Made by a program: the position numbers and the translations under genes. Shown here in pieces: positions 1-9,716 of a stretch of DNA of 34,149 bases (position 1 is the first letter of the stretch; each line of letters begins with the position of its first letter). The DNA is from Candidatus Methanophagales archaeon (lineage in GTDB: Archaea > Halobacteriota > Syntropharchaeia > Alkanophagales > Methanospirareceae), in assembly GCA_003336485.1 (NCBI GenBank), contig QENH01000179.1, positions 1-34,149 of the forward strand, in the 5' to 3' direction. The notes beneath the pieces were generated by a model. That model was given only the letters and a program-made list of their open reading frames with translations. It was not told the origin of the DNA and ran no database searches.

Positions 1-423
1 AGAAATAGTCCTTTCGAACACGGTGAGATGAAGCGAGTGGTCAATAGCTTCCTTCAGATGTGGGATAACTTTGAAGGGGAGTCTCTTATAATTGCAGCAA
101 CAAATCATCAACATCTTTTAGACCCCGCACTATGGAGAAGATTCGACGAGCTCATCTATTTTGGGGTTCCTGACAAGGAGCGGCAAATTAGAATTTTTAA
201 AAAGTATCTCAGAGCAACAAGGACTAAAGGTATAGATTTAGACTATTTTGGGGATAAGACAGAAGGCATGAGTCCCGCAGACATAGAAATGATTTGTTTG
301 AATGCCATAAAGGATGTTATTCTCTCGGGTAAGAAATCGTTAACCGGAGATGTATTAGAAGAACATATTGAAAAACAACGAGAACGAATCAAAATGAAGA
401 ATAAAATTATGAGTGGAGAGTGA
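1..423 (+). CDS. AAA-family ATPase, C-terminal part (truncated by window start); IetA-like partner of the downstream subtilase
   Basis: Frame is open to base 1 (RNSPFEHGE-MKRVV...); AAA hallmarks IIAATNHQHLLDPALWRRFDE (sensor-1 / Arg-finger region) and C-terminal helical lid. Immediately upstream of the subtilase. Confidence 0.85.
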   Translation, partial: RNSPFEHGEMKRVVNSFLQMWDNFEGESLIIAATNHQHLLDPALWRRFDELIYFGVPDKERQIRIFKKYLRATRTKGIDLDYFGDKTEGMSPADIEMICLNAIKDVILSGKKSLTGDVLEEHIEKQRERIKMKNKIMSGE

Positions 424-424
424 A

Positions 425-2836
425 ATGATGGACAGATTACCTCATCTGCGTTTACCTGTTATGGTAGAAGGTTTACCAAGAAGTAAGAAAAAAGTCTATT
501 CAAAACCGAAAAAAAAGAGAGGTGATGCGGAACGAACGGAATTTGGGATGAAGGTTCTGGATGAGAGCGATAAAATCATTGAAAAATTTTCAAAGTGGAA
601 GGATAAGTATGGGAATAGGATAGATCCTGCATTAATCTTTAAGATAGAGGCAAATTCACCAATTAATGAAGCTGATCTCGATAAGATGCGGCTTAAAGTT
701 CTCGGAGTGGATTATAAAGATGCTGTGGTGGTCTTTGCCGATGATAAGCATTTAAATGTGTTTAAAAAAATGTTGAAGGAACATTCTGGAGAGATCCCTC
801 CCTCGCAAACAGGCGCGAGATATGCATTTATCCATGCATTTGAGGATCTTAGAGAAATAACACCCGATGAAAAGAAAGGGACCAGACTAAGAAAAGAACC
901 ACTGAAAGAGGGAGAGATCGCTATATTGGACATCGAATTATGGCATTTGGGTAAAGATTATAGGGAACAGATGCTTTCTTGGAAAGAGGGTATAGATGAA
1001 ATTTTAAAGAAGGATGGAGGAGGTGTTACGGATTTCTATCCCGGACAGGCATTATTTATTATACGAGCAAAAGTTCCCTCTGCCATATTGGATGATCTTC
1101 TGAATTTTGGACAGGTGGCACGAATAGATCGTCCTCCTAAGACCGTGTTAGACCTGGCGAAGGTTAAAAGAATTTCTCTGGACGAGATTGGTGAAATTCC
1201 AACTCCTGAAGATAATGCTCCCGGTGTCTTGATTGTTGATTCTGGCATAATGAGTGGGCATCCTCTCTTAAAATCTGCAATAGGCGATGCACAATCATAT
1301 CTAAATGGAAAATCTCCGGCAGATGAAGATGGTCATGGCACCGCTGTTACTGGGATTGCGTTATATGGCGATTTGAAAAAATGCATTGATGTGAAGACCT
1401 TTAATCCTGAGTTGTGGATATTCTCAGCCCGTGTCTGTGATGAGAATGGCGACTATGATGAAGAGAAACTTCCTGAGACGCAGCTACGTGATGCGATAAA
1501 GTATTTCGTTAGTAATTATGATAATGTAAGGGTCGTTAATTTGTCAATAGGCGACCCGGAAGAGGTATATCGAGTAGAGGAATACCAGTTCAGGTTGGCG
1601 GCGGCTATTGACGAGATAGCTTTTGAGTATAAAGACAAGAACATATTATTTGTTGTTTCCGCTGGGAATTATGGAGATGGCAGGACAGTAGTTGAGTATC
1701 TTGAGGAGAAGACCGGAAGTAGATATCCAAACTATTTGTTGAATGACTCCCGTGCGAAAATAATAGATCCTGCAACCTCTGCGCTGGCTTTGACTGTTGG
1801 CTCTCTGAGTTTAGGTCAGAGATCTGCACAGAGGTGGTTTACTAACACTTTAGCAGGTTTTGAAGAGTTTCCATCTCCCTTCACACGAACGGGACCTGGT
1901 GTGAATGGTATGATAAAACCTGATTTGGTGGAGCTTGGTGGCGATTTAAGCATTGAAAGAGGTTCAGGGATCGTGACTGACCCTTCCATTGGTGTGATTA
2001 CAACAGAGAAGGATTTTCTTACAGAAGGTTTGTTTAGAGTTGAGGATGGTACAAGTTTTTCCGCCGCAAAAGTTTCCCATCTGGCAGCAAAACTGTGGAA
2101 AGAACGCCCTACTGCAACTTCAAATCTGATTAAAGCACTATTGACCGCTTCGGCAAAAATACCAGAACCAGAAATAAGACCACCACCTTTAGATAAACTC
2201 GACCTGAAAAAGGGCTTGGCTGAAGAAAAAACTGAGTTACTTAATATTTACGGGCAAGGACTTCCAAATCTTGATAGAGCTTCGTTTTCTACTACCAACA
2301 GGGTGCTGTTGATAGATGAACGGAAGATAAAATTGAACGATATTGACATTTACGAGATTCCAGTTCCAAATGAGTTTTATAAAGGTACCGGAAGAAGAAC
2401 GCTTGCGGTCACACTTGCTTTTGACCCCCCCACTCGAATGAGAAGAAAGCAGTATCTCGGGGTTACAATGGAGTTTCACCTCTTCAGGGGTGTTGATGTA
2501 GAGACGATAGAGCAAAAGTATGCTAAACTGGAGGAGGTTGCTGTGGAAGAAGAGATTGTTCCACCATCATTAGAGAGGAATAAAATAGACTTGGTCCCGG
2601 GTGTAAATTTAGCAAAAAAAGGAACAGTCCAGAAGAGAATGTGGATAATAGATCGCGCACCTAAAGATACAGATGAATCGTTGAAATTGGTCGTAATTTG
2701 CAATGATAAATGGATAAACGATGATACATATAGACAAAGATATGCGGTCGTTGTAATTGTGGAGCAGCGGGAAAATGTTAGATTGTATAACAGGGTTAGG
2801 GAGATGATACGCTTGAGAACGAGAATACGGGTATGA
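425..2836 (+). CDS. S8 family subtilisin-like serine protease (IetS-like)
   Basis: Catalytic Asp (GVLIVDSGI), His (DEDGHGTAVTGIAL) and Ser (EDGTSFSAAKVSHLAA) motifs all intact. ATG at 425 follows a GGAG; the ORF track uses an upstream GTG at 413. Confidence 0.9.
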   Translation: MMDRLPHLRLPVMVEGLPRSKKKVYSKPKKKRGDAERTEFGMKVLDESDKIIEKFSKWKDKYGNRIDPALIFKIEANSPINEADLDKMRLKVLGVDYKDAVVVFADDKHLNVFKKMLKEHSGEIPPSQTGARYAFIHAFEDLREITPDEKKGTRLRKEPLKEGEIAILDIELWHLGKDYREQMLSWKEGIDEILKKDGGGVTDFYPGQALFIIRAKVPSAILDDLLNFGQVARIDRPPKTVLDLAKVKRISLDEIGEIPTPEDNAPGVLIVDSGIMSGHPLLKSAIGDAQSYLNGKSPADEDGHGTAVTGIALYGDLKKCIDVKTFNPELWIFSARVCDENGDYDEEKLPETQLRDAIKYFVSNYDNVRVVNLSIGDPEEVYRVEEYQFRLAAAIDEIAFEYKDKNILFVVSAGNYGDGRTVVEYLEEKTGSRYPNYLLNDSRAKIIDPATSALALTVGSLSLGQRSAQRWFTNTLAGFEEFPSPFTRTGPGVNGMIKPDLVELGGDLSIERGSGIVTDPSIGVITTEKDFLTEGLFRVEDGTSFSAAKVSHLAAKLWKERPTATSNLIKALLTASAKIPEPEIRPPPLDKLDLKKGLAEEKTELLNIYGQGLPNLDRASFSTTNRVLLIDERKIKLNDIDIYEIPVPNEFYKGTGRRTLAVTLAFDPPTRMRRKQYLGVTMEFHLFRGVDVETIEQKYAKLEEVAVEEEIVPPSLERNKIDLVPGVNLAKKGTVQKRMWIIDRAPKDTDESLKLVVICNDKWINDDTYRQRYAVVVIVEQRENVRLYNRVREMIRLRTRIRV

Positions 2837-2969
2837 AGGAGTGATTGGCTTGAATATGAGACGATTATCGACAGGCAATATCAGAAACATTACCGATGGA
2901 AAGCAAAGCGAAGAAAGTAAAGAGCAGGATGAGGAAAGCTCTGGAAAAATCTATAAAGGATAGGAGATC

Positions 2970-2980
2970 TTTATATTTTA
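2970..2980 (+). promoter_or_regulatory. putative archaeal TATA box for proB
   Basis: TTTATATTTTA about 25-35 nt upstream of the proB start, flanked by short GATCT/AGATC arms. Confidence 0.4.
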
Positions 2981-2997
2981 GATCCTAACGGGAGCCG

Positions 2998-4122
2998 GTG
3001 CACATGAATAGGAAAGCTATAACAAAAGCGAAGAGGATCGTAATAAAGATAGGAACCAGCAACCTCACCGATAAGAGCTACCGGCTTGAGCCACGGAAAG
3101 TGGAAAAGCTCACTAAAGAGATCGTCGAATTAAAGAAGCTGGGCAAAGAAGTCATTGTAGTGACGTCAGGCGCTATCGGTGCGGGTATCGGTAAACTTGA
3201 CCTGAAGCAAAGACCTCGAGACATAAAGGTATTACAGGCTACTGCTGCTGTTGGTCAAAGTGTCCTGATGAGCACCTATGACAGCTATTTCGCTCGTTTT
3301 GGACAGACAATCGCCCAGGTTTTGTTGACATACGGTGACTTCGTCAACAGACAGCGGTACCTCAACATTAGAAATACATTGCTTACATTGCTTAAGTCCG
3401 GTGTAATCCCAATAATAAATGAGAATGACACCGTGGCAGTGGACGAGCTGAAATTTGGCGATAACGACAATTTATCCGCATTGGTAGCATGCAACCTCGG
3501 TGCGGACCTACTTATTTTACTCTCTGACATAGACGGTTTGTACACATATAACCCTAAACGGAGCGCGAAAGCGGAATTCATACCCGTTGTGGACGATATA
3601 ACAGATGAGATCGAACGTATTGCGGAAACAGGCGGTAAAACGAGTGTCGGTGGCATGAAGACGAAGATACAAGCCGCCAAGGTAGCCATGAAAGCAGGCA
3701 TCCCCATGATCATCGCAAACGGTAGTGACGAGAACATACTCATGCAGATCATAGAAGCTGCGCCTGTTGGTACGTTATTCATACCAAAACAGGAGCGGAT
3801 AAACGATAGGGAGCATTGGATTCTCTTCTCTGCCTCGCCAAAGGGCCAAATCAAAGTGGATGCAGGTGCTAAGACCGCATTGGTCAAACAAGGCGGTAGC
3901 TTGCTACCTTCCGGGATCGTCGGTGTTGAAAATGAGTTCATCTGTGGCGATTCCGTAAGCATTGTTGACGCCAAAGGTGTGGAATTCGCTCGCGGCATCA
4001 CAAACTACTCAAGCAGCGATATAGAGAAGATAAAAGGAGCGCAATCGCGTGAAATCGAGCTGCTCTTGGGTCGCAAAGGATACGATGCGGTGGTTTATAG
4101 AAGTAATCTTGTGTTAGTGTAA
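2998..4122 (+). CDS. proB: glutamate 5-kinase with C-terminal PUA domain
   Basis: KRIVIKIGTSNLTD, VVTSGAIGAG, NENDTVAVDELKFGDNDNLSALVA, GGMKTKIQAAKVA, PUA-type C-terminus. Start GTG 2998 or ATG 3004. Confidence 0.93.
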   Translation: MHMNRKAITKAKRIVIKIGTSNLTDKSYRLEPRKVEKLTKEIVELKKLGKEVIVVTSGAIGAGIGKLDLKQRPRDIKVLQATAAVGQSVLMSTYDSYFARFGQTIAQVLLTYGDFVNRQRYLNIRNTLLTLLKSGVIPIINENDTVAVDELKFGDNDNLSALVACNLGADLLILLSDIDGLYTYNPKRSAKAEFIPVVDDITDEIERIAETGGKTSVGGMKTKIQAAKVAMKAGIPMIIANGSDENILMQIIEAAPVGTLFIPKQERINDREHWILFSASPKGQIKVDAGAKTALVKQGGSLLPSGIVGVENEFICGDSVSIVDAKGVEFARGITNYSSSDIEKIKGAQSREIELLLGRKGYDAVVYRSNLVLV

Positions 4123-4165
4123 AATCTGATTTTCTCTTTTGCGGAAATGGCAAAAATATGCAAGT

Positions 4166-4693
4166 TTAATTCTCTTCCGCTTCGGTCTTTCTCTCGTATA
4201 ACACCCATCCGGAAGAATCTATCTTCCCATTTGCTAATACAACTATTGTTCCATCGTCTGTCTTTATACGCGTTTTTCTTAACGTAACCTCGAGGATCTT
4301 TCCTCTATATTTCATCGTCTCAACCTCGTCACCAATATTGAAGTGCTTGTCTAACAGGATGAATATCCCTGCCACCGCATCGCTTAAGACGTTCTTAATG
4401 GCTAATGCAACAGCAAGACCGACTATAACAGAAGCGCCAAGGAGTGGCATAAGTATCTCTTCTAAATTCAGTTCATCAATGACATACATCAGAACAATGA
4501 ACCATAGAGCATACACGACGACTCTTCGCAAGATGTTCTGTACATCCAAAGACATAACGCGAATGCTTAAGAACCTTTTAAGTAATCTGCTAATTAGTCC
4601 AATCACGAAAAAAGCGACTACCAGAACTACTAACACTTTCAAATACAACACAGCATCCTGAGATAAATTTGATATATCCATCATATGTACCAT
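4166..4693 (-). CDS. small MscS-like mechanosensitive channel
   Basis: TM segments followed by LGASVIVGLAVALAIKNVLSDAVAGIFILLDKHFNIGDEV, the MscS pore-lining/beta-domain signature. Confidence 0.85.
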   Translation of the reverse strand: MVHMMDISNLSQDAVLYLKVLVVLVVAFFVIGLISRLLKRFLSIRVMSLDVQNILRRVVVYALWFIVLMYVIDELNLEEILMPLLGASVIVGLAVALAIKNVLSDAVAGIFILLDKHFNIGDEVETMKYRGKILEVTLRKTRIKTDDGTIVVLANGKIDSSGWVLYERKTEAEEN

Positions 4694-4980
4694 ATACTTT
4701 TTAGATCTTCGGATATATAAATTAATAGCACCTAAATCCGGTGTTAATCTCGTTAAACCGCAGATGCAGTACCATCCACGTATTTCACAGTAGGATTACC
4801 CCTAATGGCAGATGTAGCCGCAATGGCAATCTGCAATGTAATGTAATGTAGCTTCTTGACGACAGTTGTGCTTTTTTACCCTTGCCATACAAATACTATT
4901 TTAAACGAGAGCTTTAAAAGAGGGAAGCTGTGTAATCTTGCTTAACAAACCAAATAGAGCAAATATAAATACAAAGGCAT

Positions 4981-6414
4981 ATGAACAATACAGGACCAGC
5001 AGAGACGGCCATTTCTGATGCGTCGTTGCAGGATAAGAAAACCGTGGGCGTAGCGACGTTACTTGGCGATCCGAAGAGAGCCATTATCAAACTCGCAGTA
5101 CCTATGATCGCAGCTATGTCACTGCAAACAATCTACAATCTCGTGGATGCCATTTGGGTCTCGGGTCTTGGTGCAAACGCGCTCGCAGCTATTGGTTTCG
5201 TATTCCCCTTCTTCTTTCTGGCTATGGGGCTGTCAAATGGGTTAGGTGTAGGTGCTGGGTCTGCCATATCGCGTAGGATCGGAGCCCGAGATAAGCAGGG
5301 TGCAGACAACGTGGCCGTTCATACACTCATTATGATGCTGTTACTCACTCTTCTTTTTACCATACCGCTGTATGCCTTTACTGACGAGCTATTTGTTCTG
5401 ATAGGTGCAGGTAAGACGGCAGATATGGCCACATCATATGCCCGAATTTTCTTCGCCGGCAGTATTTTCATGTTTTTCACTAACGTAGCAAATGCGATAC
5501 TGCGGAGTGAAGGAGACGCCAAGCGCGCCATGTACGCAATGGCATTGGGTGCAGTTCTGAATATTATCCTGGACCCGATTTTTATCTACTCTTTTGGCCT
5601 GGGAGTTGCCGGTGCTGCCTGGGCCACAGTCATATCGCTGGCCATTACATCAGTTATCATGCTAAACTGGCTGCTTTTCAAAAAGGATACGTACGTATCA
5701 TTCAAGTTCAGTGGGTTCCAATTTGATAAAGAGATAGTTAAGGATATTTTCAGGGTCGCTCTGCCTGCATCCGTGATGCAGCTCGCTGTATCGTTAACCA
5801 TATTGATATTGAATCTCATATTAGTAAATGTGGGCAACACCGATTCCGTAGCAATATATTCAACGGGGTGGCGGGTAGTAACAATAGCAATATTGCCGCT
5901 TATGGGTATCGCTACTGCCGTTGTATCGGTGACCGGAGCTGCTTTTGGTGCGCACGCATATGAAAAGGTAAGTATTGCACATCTCTATGCAACAAAGGTG
6001 GGTCTCGTGATAGAGTCGGCTATAGGAGTGGCAACCTTCATTCTTGCACCTCAGATCGCTATGATATTCACACATTCTGAGGGGGCGGCACATTTAGCTC
6101 CCGAGCTGACATTGTTTTTCCGGATAATGAGTCTATTTTACCCATCTGTATCATTTGGAATGCTATCTTCTTCGCTCTTTCAAGGAACAGGGAAAGGTAT
6201 GTACGCACTGGTAGTCACGCTTTTGCGTACGCTAATCCTAATGCCGTTATTTGCTCTCCTTTTCGCTTTCAATCTCGAACAGGGAGTGGTTGGCGTATGG
6301 TGGGGCGTGGTTGTAGCAAACATAATAGGTCCCGCAGTAGCGTTCGCATGGGCGAGGCTGTATATAAGGCAGTTAAGAACAAACTTTACATCCCGCCCCA
6401 GAGCACAAGAATAA
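4981..6414 (+). CDS. MATE family efflux transporter
   Basis: 12-TM pattern with DPKRAIIKLAVPMIAAMSLQTIYNLVDAIWVSGLGANALAAIGFVFP and LNIILDPIFIY. Confidence 0.92.
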   Translation: MNNTGPAETAISDASLQDKKTVGVATLLGDPKRAIIKLAVPMIAAMSLQTIYNLVDAIWVSGLGANALAAIGFVFPFFFLAMGLSNGLGVGAGSAISRRIGARDKQGADNVAVHTLIMMLLLTLLFTIPLYAFTDELFVLIGAGKTADMATSYARIFFAGSIFMFFTNVANAILRSEGDAKRAMYAMALGAVLNIILDPIFIYSFGLGVAGAAWATVISLAITSVIMLNWLLFKKDTYVSFKFSGFQFDKEIVKDIFRVALPASVMQLAVSLTILILNLILVNVGNTDSVAIYSTGWRVVTIAILPLMGIATAVVSVTGAAFGAHAYEKVSIAHLYATKVGLVIESAIGVATFILAPQIAMIFTHSEGAAHLAPELTLFFRIMSLFYPSVSFGMLSSSLFQGTGKGMYALVVTLLRTLILMPLFALLFAFNLEQGVVGVWWGVVVANIIGPAVAFAWARLYIRQLRTNFTSRPRAQE

Positions 6415-7336
6415 TAAGATAGCTAACGTAAACAGCAGCTAATACAACTGCCTCTTTCTTACCTAAACTTCGCCTGAAGATGATTATGGCTAAGAATACG
6501 AATACGGATAGTAAGAGATAGAACGCAGATAGTCCTATGTTGCCCTGAATATGAGTTACCGCAACGAAACTGAAAGGCAAACCTATCCCAGCCAGGAGAT
6601 CGAAAATATTACTGCCCAGTGCGTTAGAAACGGCTAAACTCCCCATACCCTTCCTTGACGCATCCACCGACACGAAAAGGTCGGGGACTGAGGTCGCGAT
6701 CGCAATAATAATCAAGCTAAAGAGCGATTGCGATAAACCGAAAGTATCAGTAATATAAACTGTTGACTTAACCATTATATCCGCACTCACTGCTATACCA
6801 GCAACACCTATTCCGGTATAAATAATCGCCTTCCGTGTTGATACATACTTGAACTCCTCTTTGGGTACGAACTTACCTTTTATTGCATCCTTAAACAGCC
6901 AGATGAAATAGACGATATAGAGCAAGAACCAGGATAAAGCTTCCCATTGTGTCAAAACGCCATCCATGATCGTCACTACCGTAACAATCACAACGAGGAG
7001 ATAAAATACCCCGTCCCGTTTGAGTACTTTCTCATCGAGAACGCATTTTCGCACCCAGAAGGAGAAAGCAACCAATAAGGAGATATTAAAGATGGCCGAG
7101 CCGACGATTGTCCCCAGACCTATATCCGGATGCCCTTCCACAACAGAGAATACGGACGCACCCATCTCCGGTGCACTGCTCACCATAGCAGCGACAGAAG
7201 CGCCTGCAACTGATTCGGGCACGCTGAATCGTTTCGCAAGAGAACCTAAACCACTCACAAAGAGACTGGTCAGATAGAAAAACGCTATAAAACAGATTAC
7301 AAGAGCAACAATCCGTAATTCTAACTCGTAGCTCAA
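6386..7336 (-). CDS. sodium/calcium exchanger (CaCA family) membrane protein
   Basis: Two alpha-repeats: PESVAGASVAAMVSSAPEMGASVFSVVEGHPDIGLGTIVGSAIFN and LIIIAIATSVPDLFVSVDASRKGMGSLAVSNALGSNIFDLLAGIGLPF. The ORF opens at 7471, but a GGAGGG at 7345-7350 precedes a TTG at 7336, so the first ~45 aa of the long ORF are probably not coding. Confidence 0.85.
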   Translation of the reverse strand: MSYELELRIVALVICFIAFFYLTSLFVSGLGSLAKRFSVPESVAGASVAAMVSSAPEMGASVFSVVEGHPDIGLGTIVGSAIFNISLLVAFSFWVRKCVLDEKVLKRDGVFYLLVVIVTVVTIMDGVLTQWEALSWFLLYIVYFIWLFKDAIKGKFVPKEEFKYVSTRKAIIYTGIGVAGIAVSADIMVKSTVYITDTFGLSQSLFSLIIIAIATSVPDLFVSVDASRKGMGSLAVSNALGSNIFDLLAGIGLPFSFVAVTHIQGNIGLSAFYLLLSVFVFLAIIIFRRSLGKKEAVVLAAVYVSYLIILVLWGGM

Positions 7337-7612
7337 TCTCTTTACCCTCCCCTCTGTTTTAGCTTGTTCATTCTTGTTTGTTATGCTATATAAGGTAATA
7401 TTCTTTGTATTTGTATTTGTCCAAACAATTGGATTTACCGAAGGTTCGTGATGACTGGTCGCACATGCCAATATTTAGCAACATATAGTGTTATAGTTTT
7501 CGGTTTCACGAAAAACTGAAAAGCTTAAATAGGGGCGTCCGAATATAAATAAACAAGTCCGCCGAAAAAAGCGACGGGGCTGAGATATAAAAAGGGAGCG
7601 AAATGTAAAGAA

Positions 7613-7864
7613 ATGAATAGAAAAAAATGTTTTGTAGATCTGAAAATACCGGCTGAAGAAGTTGAGAATATAGATGCGCTCGTTAGAGCAGGATATTATG
7701 GGTGTAGAAGCGACGCAATCAGAGATGTAATAAAGCGTGGAGCTGCGAGTGTTAGAGCAAGATATCCCGCGCAGTATGAGTATGGAGTAGGAGAAGGAGC
7801 GAAAGTAGATGCGAAGAGAAATTTGGCTCCTGCATTGACCGCCAAGGTGCAAGCTTATATATAA
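7613..7864 (+). CDS. ribbon-helix-helix (CopG-like) DNA-binding protein
   Basis: FVDLKIPAEEVENIDALVRAGYYGCRSDAIRDVIKRG matches the RHH pattern; first gene of a co-directional cluster. Confidence 0.7.
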   Translation: MNRKKCFVDLKIPAEEVENIDALVRAGYYGCRSDAIRDVIKRGAASVRARYPAQYEYGVGEGAKVDAKRNLAPALTAKVQAYI

Positions 7865-7898
7865 AAATACCGCTAAAGTATGAAATAGGGGAATAAAA

Positions 7899-8540
7899 AT
7901 GCTAGAAATATTGACGAATCCGAACAAATTTTTTGAAGCGAAGAAGGATGAAGAAGTAAGTCTGAAGATACCGGCACTTATCGTTTTGATTATCGGTATA
8001 ATCAGCGGCATAGGCGCTTATTTTATGGGCGGATTAACTGCTGAAATGCTCAGCGGAACACTTCCGTCTGAGGCACAAGCGTTTCTTTCGTTCATATCCA
8101 TTAGCACTGCTATCATCGCAGTGATCGCTTCATTCATCTTCTGGATTGTCTTTGCCGTTATATTCTTCGGCTTATCATGCATATTCAAAGGCGAGGGGAA
8201 ATTCAAGCGAACACTTGAATTCGTTGGATACGGTTACATCCCGATGATAATTAGCGGCATAATAAGTGCCATATTTATCTACAATATCGTTTCAACCGCG
8301 CATATTCCCGCAGTAACAGACCCGGCAATGATAGGGATAGCACTCGAACCACTAATGAAAAGCCCAATGATGCTGCTTTCTTATGCAATCAATATTCTCT
8401 TCATGCTGTGGAGTGCGAACATATGGGTGTTCGGGCTGAAACACGCAAGGAATATAACGACGAAGAACGCATTGATTACCGTTGCGATTCCAATGGCTGC
8501 TTACGTTCTGTGGACGATCTACCAAATGGGGGTGATGTGA
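7899..8540 (+). CDS. Yip1-domain-like multi-pass membrane protein
   Basis: NPNKFFEAKKDEEVSLKIPALIVLIIGIISGIGAY opening and several TM helices are typical of archaeal Yip1 family proteins. Confidence 0.8.
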   Translation: MLEILTNPNKFFEAKKDEEVSLKIPALIVLIIGIISGIGAYFMGGLTAEMLSGTLPSEAQAFLSFISISTAIIAVIASFIFWIVFAVIFFGLSCIFKGEGKFKRTLEFVGYGYIPMIISGIISAIFIYNIVSTAHIPAVTDPAMIGIALEPLMKSPMMLLSYAINILFMLWSANIWVFGLKHARNITTKNALITVAIPMAAYVLWTIYQMGVM

Positions 8541-9716
8541 ATGCGCAAAACGATTCCCACATTTATTTTTTTATTCTTTTTTGTCATTGCTGTTGCAACA
8601 TCGGGCGTCAGCGCAGCCAACACCGCTAGTTCAGCAACAGAAGAGCATAAAGCTTCGGTTATGATCTCCGACTGCACGGTTAACCCAGAAGCGCCCATGT
8701 GCAACGATATAGGCACGGTAACTGTGACGGTAAAGAATATGGAATTGTATAAAAGCGTAAACATAAAAGAGGTGCAGATGTTAAGTCAGGGGATCAAAGT
8801 GCTGAGCGATTCGTACTTTAACCCTGGTAGTTTAGGGCCTGGAGGAGATCTAAGCCTCACGTTCACTATAAAGGCGACTTGCCCCGACGGCATTTATTAT
8901 CCAAAAGTAATAGTAAATGGCGAAGGCGCCCAGAGCATAAGATATTCCTTTCCTGTTACTGTGGACAGTTCGCCTTTAACCATCGCCGTTAAGGACGTTC
9001 CGGAAGATATTTTTAGTGGCGAACGAGCAAAGATCGAACTCGTTGTCGGTAATCCAAGACCAAATAACGTTACTGCCGTGAAGATCGTTACCGAGTATAA
9101 AGACGTGATGCCCGCGGAAGTCTTCATCGGCACGCTATCGGCAGACGACTCAGAAGTTGCCGCTTTTTTTTTCACGCCGCAAGAAAGTGGCGATTATTTC
9201 CTGAACTTCAAGTTACAATTCAAAAACGGCGATAACTACCATTATACCGATTTGAGCGTGCCTTTGACTGTCACGGAGAGCAAAAAGAGCGCGGAACTCA
9301 TCCTCACCGGTATCGAAGAGGAATCCCTGCCCGGGATGAACGTGTATAAGATCACAGGCGACATAAACAATGCAGGCTTAGAAGCTGCAAATAGCGTGGT
9401 TATGAAGGTGGGTGATGCAGAAGGCATAGAGGCAATGCAGCCATACAAGGCCTATTTCGTGGGCTTGCTCAACGCGGACGATTTCAGCAGTTTCGAACTC
9501 AATGTAAAGGTAGAAGGGAATAAAACGCAGGTGCCACTCATCATCGAATACAAAGACGAAGATGGTATTCTGTTCTCGGAGCACGAATACATCTCGGTTG
9601 AAAGTACTCAGGGGATCGCAAGTACAGGAGAATTGCCAGTTCCAATGATTGCTGTTGTCATTGTAATTGCGATATTAGTCATTGGGATGATTTCGTATTC
9701 ATGGAAGAAGCGATGA
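8541..9716 (+). CDS. secreted/anchored COG1361-like (CARDB/S-layer-like) protein
   Basis: N-terminal signal peptide, beta-sandwich-like repeats (IAVKDVPEDIFSGERAKIELVVGNPRPNNVTAVKIV; YKITGDINNAGLEAANSVVMKVG), C-terminal TM helix and KKR tail. Confidence 0.8.
   Translation: MRKTIPTFIFLFFFVIAVATSGVSAANTASSATEEHKASVMISDCTVNPEAPMCNDIGTVTVTVKNMELYKSVNIKEVQMLSQGIKVLSDSYFNPGSLGPGGDLSLTFTIKATCPDGIYYPKVIVNGEGAQSIRYSFPVTVDSSPLTIAVKDVPEDIFSGERAKIELVVGNPRPNNVTAVKIVTEYKDVMPAEVFIGTLSADDSEVAAFFFTPQESGDYFLNFKLQFKNGDNYHYTDLSVPLTVTESKKSAELILTGIEEESLPGMNVYKITGDINNAGLEAANSVVMKVGDAEGIEAMQPYKAYFVGLLNADDFSSFELNVKVEGNKTQVPLIIEYKDEDGILFSEHEYISVESTQGIASTGELPVPMIAVVIVIAILVIGMISYSWKKR

Noticed and set aside
2880-2970. 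Small ORFs (e.g. MESKAKKVKSRMRKALEKSIKDRRSLYFRS) between the subtilase and proB
   Set aside because: Very short, alternative frames equally open, no RBS evidence strong enough to call.
3285-4001. 238-aa minus-strand ORF opposite proB
   Set aside because: Antisense shadow of a strongly conserved gene; Ser/Pro-rich low-information translation and no recognisable domain.
4753-4850. Minus-strand fragment LQIAIAATSAIRGNPTVKYVDGTASAV* as a possible gene remnant
   Set aside because: Protein-like, but too short (about 30 codons) and not assignable to any family by eye; needs a search before being called.
7310-7336. Start of the exchanger gene (SYELELRI; gagctacgagttagaattacg) as a degenerate GAATTAC array absorbed into a protein start
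   Set aside because: Similarity is suggestive but too degenerate and short to distinguish from chance.
7475-8011. 178-aa minus-strand ORF overlapping the RHH and Yip1 genes
   Set aside because: Ser/Phe/Ile/Arg-rich translation with no domain, opposite two better-supported genes.
9166-9173. T-run in the COG1361 gene as another frameshift site
   Set aside because: The frame reads through as AAFFFTPQESGDY and continues normally; no disruption.
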